From Deltaproteobacteria bacterium (GTDB taxonomy: Bacteria; Desulfobacterota; Desulfomonilia; UBA1062): DNA of 10,317 nucleotides. The notes below the pieces were generated by a model. The model was not told the origin of the DNA. It did not search any database and worked only from the letters and a program-made list of their open reading frames with translations. This document shows, one piece after another, positions 7,393-10,317 of the stretch. The stretch lies in NCBI GenBank assembly GCA_020053185.1, contig JAGVNP010000295.1, positions 1-10,317 on the forward strand, written 5' to 3'. Both the position numbers and the translations under genes were made by a program. Numbering within the stretch: position 1 is the first letter of the stretch; every line of letters begins with the position of its first letter.

Positions 7393-8373
7393 TTACTGTG
7401 CGTCCTTTTTCGTCTCATTGTCTTTTTTTCTCGAAGGGAAGAACGGATTATTTGCAGTCTCACCGTCTGATAGCTCATATTTCTGGGAGACAATCACCAC
7501 AGTATCGTTCTCAGTCAGTCCTGCGACAACCTCAACATTTTCACCATTTGATACCCCTGTCTCAATAGCTTTCCGGACAGGCTCTTTGTCCTGGCCTTGA
7601 CTTACCATCACAAATAAACCTTTGTTATCCTGTCCGAGTGCCTTCAATGGAATCAGCAAGGCATGATCCTTTTTATTTTCAATGATCTCCACATTTGCAC
7701 TCATGCCTGAACGGAATATGTCCGGAACAGATTTGGGCACAATATCAACCTTATAAATAGTGACATTATTCACAACAGTGGATTCGTAAGAGATATGATC
7801 GACCTTTCCGTCCACATTGACTTCAGGATATGCATCCAGCTTTATGGTTGCATTCTGCCCTACTTTAACTTTGCCGATATCTGTCTCATCAACTTCTGCC
7901 TGCACAATAAGGCGGTCTGAAAGCACTATCACTGCATCACTCGCAGAAATGGTTTGTCCCGGTTCAACTGACCTCACGATCACCTCTCCGTTTATCGGCG
8001 CAACCAGCGGCGTCGCCTTATAGACCTTCTTCCAATAATCCATGGTCTCTTTGCCCTGAAGCCTCGCAGCATCAAGAAGCGTGGCGCGCTCTGTAGAACT
8101 CATCAATGCCAGAACCTGGCCGGTTTTAACCTTTTCTCCCTCTTTCACCAGGATCTCTTCGATGCGCCCCCCGATCGGAGGCTTTATCTCCAGGCGGTTT
8201 TGAGGCTCTACTGTGCCAGTGGTTGATATGGATGTCTGAATGCTGCCGTATACGGGCTTTATGAACTCAGATACTTGAGCTTCCTTCTTGTCACCTTCGG
8301 TCCGCTTAATAACAACGAACAGCACCAAAAGACAGATGAACCCTATACCGATAAACAATATCTTTTTATTCAT
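7393..8373 (-). CDS. macA: MacA-like periplasmic adaptor (membrane fusion protein)
   Basis: Adaptor of 326 residues linking the ABC transporter to the outer-membrane channel. An uncleaved-looking N-terminal membrane anchor (residues 5-22) follows MNKK and is followed by positive charge. The first lipoyl half (about 60-92) contains IGGRIEEILVKEGEKVKTGQ. The helical hairpin region is only about residues 93-119. The second lipoyl half begins at PLVAPINGEVIVRSVEPGQ (122-140). A beta-barrel (about 153-232) and a membrane-proximal domain (about 233-305) follow, then a charged lysine-rich tail. The short hairpin is unusual compared with E. coli MacA. ATG 8373 is chosen because it directly precedes the membrane anchor and GGGGAG lies upstream; an in-frame ATG at 8439 would add 22 basic residues. 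The start overlaps the stop of the channel gene by 8 nt (ATGAATAA), indicating coupled translation. Confidence 0.9.
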   Translation of the reverse strand: MNKKILFIGIGFICLLVLFVVIKRTEGDKKEAQVSEFIKPVYGSIQTSISTTGTVEPQNRLEIKPPIGGRIEEILVKEGEKVKTGQVLALMSSTERATLLDAARLQGKETMDYWKKVYKATPLVAPINGEVIVRSVEPGQTISASDAVIVLSDRLIVQAEVDETDIGKVKVGQNATIKLDAYPEVNVDGKVDHISYESTVVNNVTIYKVDIVPKSVPDIFRSGMSANVEIIENKKDHALLIPLKALGQDNKGLFVMVSQGQDKEPVRKAIETGVSNGENVEVVAGLTENDTVVIVSQKYELSDGETANNPFFPSRKKDNETKKDAQ

Positions 8374-9637
8374 GATCGAGAGTCTCCCCTTTTGCCTGTA
8401 GCCAGTAGGCTTCTTTGATCTGGGCATTTGCCTTTGCATTTAGATATGACTTGCGAGAACTCACAAGATTGTTCTCAATAATTATCCAATCATCAAAGGA
8501 GGTTAGTCCCGTTGAATACTGCGCATTGGCTATTGTTGCCCGTTCCTCTGCTGCATCCAGATATTTCTTCTGCACCGACACCGCTTCTGCAGCATCCTTA
8601 AATGTTTTCCACATCTCGGCCAGTGTATAGACAATCTTGTTGCGGGTACTTTGCTCATCAGCCTTGGCCTGATTCAACTGCGCCTCTGCTTGATTAATTT
8701 GCGCTTTTTTCTTTCCGCCTTCAAAAAGCGGTACAGATAGATTCAAACCTATAGACCACTGGTCATCTTCCGGCGGCCAGTCAGATGAATTTCTTCCGGC
8801 AGATCCTTCCAGAAAAAGCTCTGGAAAAAGATCTGCCCTTGCTGATTTTACACCCAGTTTCGCTGCATTGCTTTGCGCAATAAATCTTTTCATCTCCGGT
8901 GCATTCTCGGCCAGAACCTCAAAATCCGGGCTTACCTTCGGATCAATAATTGAAAAATCTCCTGTTGCAGTAACAGGCTCAAAATGTTTTCTTCCTAATT
9001 CTTTTATTAATTCCCTCTGTGCCAGGCCAAGATCTCTCTTTGCCTGCGCAGCATCGAACTCTGCCTGTGCCAGATCAGCCTCAGCAGTCAGCAGAGCGCC
9101 TTTATGCTCTCTGCCTGCTTCATATCTGAGCCTCACCAGATCCAAGTTCTGCTTCCTTCTAAGCGCGATCTTCTCTGTTAAGGCCAAAAATTCCTGCGCT
9201 TTCAAAACTCCGACAAATGCGATCCTCAACTGCAGCCGCACATCTGATGATACTTCCATAGCGCTGTATTCGGATGCGCTCAAAGTCTCTTCGGCAGCCT
9301 TTATGTTATTAAAAGTCTTGAGTCCGTCAAAGAGCGTTTGAGAGCCTGTTATTGAATATGAATAAGACTCACTGTCCTGCGATGTGTCTTCCCTGCCTGA
9401 TTTTCCGGTGCTTGCACCTGCACTTATTTGTGGAAAAAGCGAGCTTTGTGCAATCGTCTTTTCTGCCTGGGACTGTTTTACCTTTTCTGAGGCAGAGATA
9501 ATATCAGGATGATTTTTTGCAGCCTCTTTGACACAATCATCCCAGGTGAGTACAGACTTGTCTCCAGCCCGCGCAGCAGAAAAACCAAGACCTAGCAACA
9601 TCAGGAAGATGCCAAACAAGACGGTTTGCTTATGCAT
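8366..9637 (-). CDS. TolC-family outer-membrane efflux protein
   Basis: Outer-membrane channel of 423 residues, expected to trimerise into a beta-barrel with a periplasmic alpha-helical tunnel and to be the exit duct of the adjacent MacAB pump. A Sec signal peptide is visible (residues 1-24, hydrophobic core then SAARA before GDKS). Two OEP repeats follow. In the first, LTWDDCVKEAAKNHPDI starts the helix pair and TLFDG (101-105) marks the strand-to-helix turn. In the second, NAPEMKRFIAQSNAAKLGVKSARADLFP is folded the same way and PLFEGG (303-308) is the equivalent turn. Long alanine- and glutamine-rich heptad helices occupy 108-215 and 309-415. There is no lipobox cysteine after the signal, so it is not an NodT/OprM-type lipoprotein. 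ATG 9637 is used because it starts the signal peptide and has GAGGGA upstream; the 20-residue in-frame extension lies inside the regulator gene. It follows the regulator stop after 1 nt. Confidence 0.92.
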   Translation of the reverse strand: MHKQTVLFGIFLMLLGLGFSAARAGDKSVLTWDDCVKEAAKNHPDIISASEKVKQSQAEKTIAQSSLFPQISAGASTGKSGREDTSQDSESYSYSITGSQTLFDGLKTFNNIKAAEETLSASEYSAMEVSSDVRLQLRIAFVGVLKAQEFLALTEKIALRRKQNLDLVRLRYEAGREHKGALLTAEADLAQAEFDAAQAKRDLGLAQRELIKELGRKHFEPVTATGDFSIIDPKVSPDFEVLAENAPEMKRFIAQSNAAKLGVKSARADLFPELFLEGSAGRNSSDWPPEDDQWSIGLNLSVPLFEGGKKKAQINQAEAQLNQAKADEQSTRNKIVYTLAEMWKTFKDAAEAVSVQKKYLDAAEERATIANAQYSTGLTSFDDWIIIENNLVSSRKSYLNAKANAQIKEAYWLQAKGETLDHE

Positions 9638-9638
9638 G

Positions 9639-9890
9639 TTATTTTCCCTCGATCTTTTTAGAAAAACTTTTCTTGATAGCAGATATATTCTGTTCAACCT
9701 TTCCTAAAAATTGCGAAAAATCATCAGCAGGTATAAGGCTCACTATTTTTCTCTCCCCCGGAGGACCTGAAAAAACAATGAGCTTGTCGCCGGTTTTGAT
9801 CTGCATCGACTTTCTCACCTCTGACGGAATCACAACCTGACCACGCTCACCGACCGTGACGATACCAAAAATCTTCGGAAAGTCTTTCAT
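9639..9890 (-). CDS. AbrB/SpoVT-domain DNA-binding regulator
   Basis: Small protein of 83 residues with a swapped-hairpin AbrB domain: GIVTVGERGQVVIPSEVRKSMQIKTGDKLIVF spans residues 9-40, with the typical GQVVIP turn and KTGDKL. The last thirty residues (about 55-83, DFSQFLGKVEQNISAIKKSF and a basic end) form an amphipathic helix, possibly for oligomerisation. Such proteins bind AT-rich DNA as dimers and act as transition-state regulators or antitoxins. No toxin gene is adjacent; the next gene is the efflux channel 1 nt downstream, so an autoregulated local repressor of the efflux operon is the simplest reading (inference). ATG 9890 is chosen because AAGGAG lies 5 nt upstream; the preceding GTG codon (9893) is only 2 nt from it. 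Confidence 0.87.
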   Translation of the reverse strand: MKDFPKIFGIVTVGERGQVVIPSEVRKSMQIKTGDKLIVFSGPPGERKIVSLIPADDFSQFLGKVEQNISAIKKSFSKKIEGK

Positions 9891-9926
9891 CACTTCTCCT
9901 TCTGGTAGGATTTGTATGAAAAGTAT

Positions 9927-9969
9927 GTATTATCATGTAATGCAATACCACGAAAAAACAGAAAGTCAA
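9927..9969 (-). promoter_or_regulatory. putative promoter/operator of the efflux operon
   Basis: Minus-strand TTGACT (9969-9964) is a good -35 box; 16 bp on is TATTGC (9947-9942) preceded by TG as in extended -10 promoters. An alternative -10 is GATAAT (9934-9929), which lacks a matching -35. An inverted repeat GTATT (9927-9931) / AATAC (9944-9948) overlaps this AT-rich stretch and could be an operator for the AbrB-type regulator. The boxes are weak, so this is tentative. Confidence 0.35.
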
Positions 9970-9991
9970 TAGGTCAGTTTTCAGATGAAGA

Positions 9992-10073
9992 CTCGTAAAA
10001 CGTAATTCGTGATTCGTAAAATGTTAAATGAATGCAAAGTTCGGGTTACTAATTACGGATTACGAATTACGAA
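9992..10073. repeat. inverted arrays of a 7-bp unit (TTCGTAA) forming a long stem-loop
   Basis: On the plus strand five consecutive heptamers run from 9992 to 10026: CTCGTAA, AACGTAA, TTCGTGA, TTCGTAA, AATGTTA. After a 19-nt spacer four heptamers run in the opposite orientation from 10046 to 10073: TTACTAA, TTACGGA, TTACGAA, TTACGAA. The arms 10001-10024 and 10048-10071 pair over 24 bp with a few mismatches, leaving a loop of 23 nt. The element starts 3 nt beyond the transpeptidase stop codon and ends before the efflux promoter. There is no strong minus-strand U-tract after it, so it is not a canonical intrinsic terminator, although it could still end or protect the transpeptidase transcript. 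It resembles dispersed intergenic palindromic repeats. Confidence 0.7.
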
Positions 10074-10076
10074 TTC

Positions 10077-10317
10077 TTATTTGCCTGCAGCATTGGCTGA
10101 GTTGGCCACTTCCAGACGATCGGAAAAGTAATGTCTGATAACCAACCTGGAAAACATGTTTGCCCTTATCCAAAAACGGTCTTTGAGAACCAGGGCACAT
10201 GCAATAGAGATCTCTTCTCCGGTATTGGGGTTCTGGGCATACCCTACGAACCAGTCCCTCTTTCCCGTAGGCTGATCACCGTCAATGCTTCCGCTCTTTG
10301 CGCCTATGACAATATTT
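10077..10317 (-). CDS. penicillin-binding transpeptidase, C-terminal fragment (cut by window edge)
   Basis: The last 79 residues of a protein continuing beyond the right edge, read from the minus strand to a TAA at 10079-10077. The visible part begins NIVIGAKSGSIDG and continues with GKRDWFVGYA (18-27), then a strand-rich stretch (EEISIACALVL) and a final helix (FSRLVIRHYFSDR). The KSGS motif (7-10) in this setting, followed by DWFVGYA, is the third conserved box (usually KTGT/S) of D,D-transpeptidases of the penicillin-binding-protein/beta-lactamase fold. Peptidoglycan cross-linking in the periplasm is therefore the likely role; a class D beta-lactamase-like protein is the main alternative. 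The active-site Ser-x-x-Lys and SxN boxes lie outside the window, so activity cannot be judged. It is upstream of and codirectional with the efflux operon, separated by 186 bp with the heptamer stem-loop. Confidence 0.75.
   Translation of the reverse strand, partial: NIVIGAKSGSIDGDQPTGKRDWFVGYAQNPNTGEEISIACALVLKDRFWIRANMFSRLVIRHYFSDRLEVANSANAAGK

Noticed and set aside
8374..8439. 22-residue N-terminal extension of the adaptor from an upstream in-frame ATG
   Set aside because: It is basic, lies within the channel gene and would displace the membrane anchor from the N-terminus; the ATG at 8373 fits better.
8868..9341. 157-codon open frame on the plus strand inside the TolC-family gene
   Set aside because: Antisense shadow of a long helical, alanine-rich coding region; no domain and no ribosome site recognised.
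9639..9890. Antitoxin of a toxin-antitoxin pair
   Set aside because: The AbrB fold would fit, but there is no small toxin gene beside it; both sides are the efflux channel and a non-coding region.
9992..10073. CRISPR array
   Set aside because: The repeated unit is only 7 bp without spacers, and the two arrays are inverted relative to each other.

Overview
The window carries ten genes: eight complete, one cut at the left edge and one cut at the right edge. It looks like a mesophilic Gram-negative (diderm) bacterium: there is an outer-membrane efflux channel with a signal peptide, a periplasmic adaptor, and moderate base composition. A DUF362-type double [4Fe-4S] protein and tight gene packing would fit an anaerobic or microaerophilic lineage such as Desulfobacterota or Nitrospirota. 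That placement is inference; no rRNA or tRNA is present to settle it.

Left block, plus strand (1-2632): the nearly complete end of an AroF-type DAHP synthase (shikimate pathway), a small TfoX N-terminal-domain protein, and a DUF318/ArsP-type membrane permease of the SO_0444 Cu/Zn-efflux group with a C-terminal heavy-metal-associated domain. The last two genes overlap as ATGA. A sigma70-like promoter follows and starts a second plus-strand unit (2734-4534): a DUF362/ferredoxin protein overlapping by 8 nt an Xni (exonuclease IX)-like flap endonuclease that has no polymerase domain.

Right block, minus strand (9890 down to 4557): one compact operon read as AbrB-type regulator, TolC-family outer-membrane channel, MacA-like adaptor, MacB-like ABC transporter and short-chain dehydrogenase. 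The first four genes are packed with gaps of 1 and 0 nt and one 8-nt overlap; the dehydrogenase follows after 16 nt. This is a complete tripartite efflux system spanning both membranes, with its probable regulator as the first gene. Its end converges with the exonuclease gene across 22 bp.

Upstream of the operon, positions 9891-10076 hold a putative promoter/operator and a striking pair of inverted arrays of a 7-bp unit (TTCGTAA), which can fold into a long stem-loop. On its far side is the C-terminal end of a penicillin-binding transpeptidase, also on the minus strand. I see no clearly new multi-gene system. The items most worth a second look are the heptamer stem-loop, the very short hairpin of the MacA-like adaptor, the Xni-like nuclease with altered metal-site residues, and the HMA-fused permease coupled to a TfoX-domain protein.
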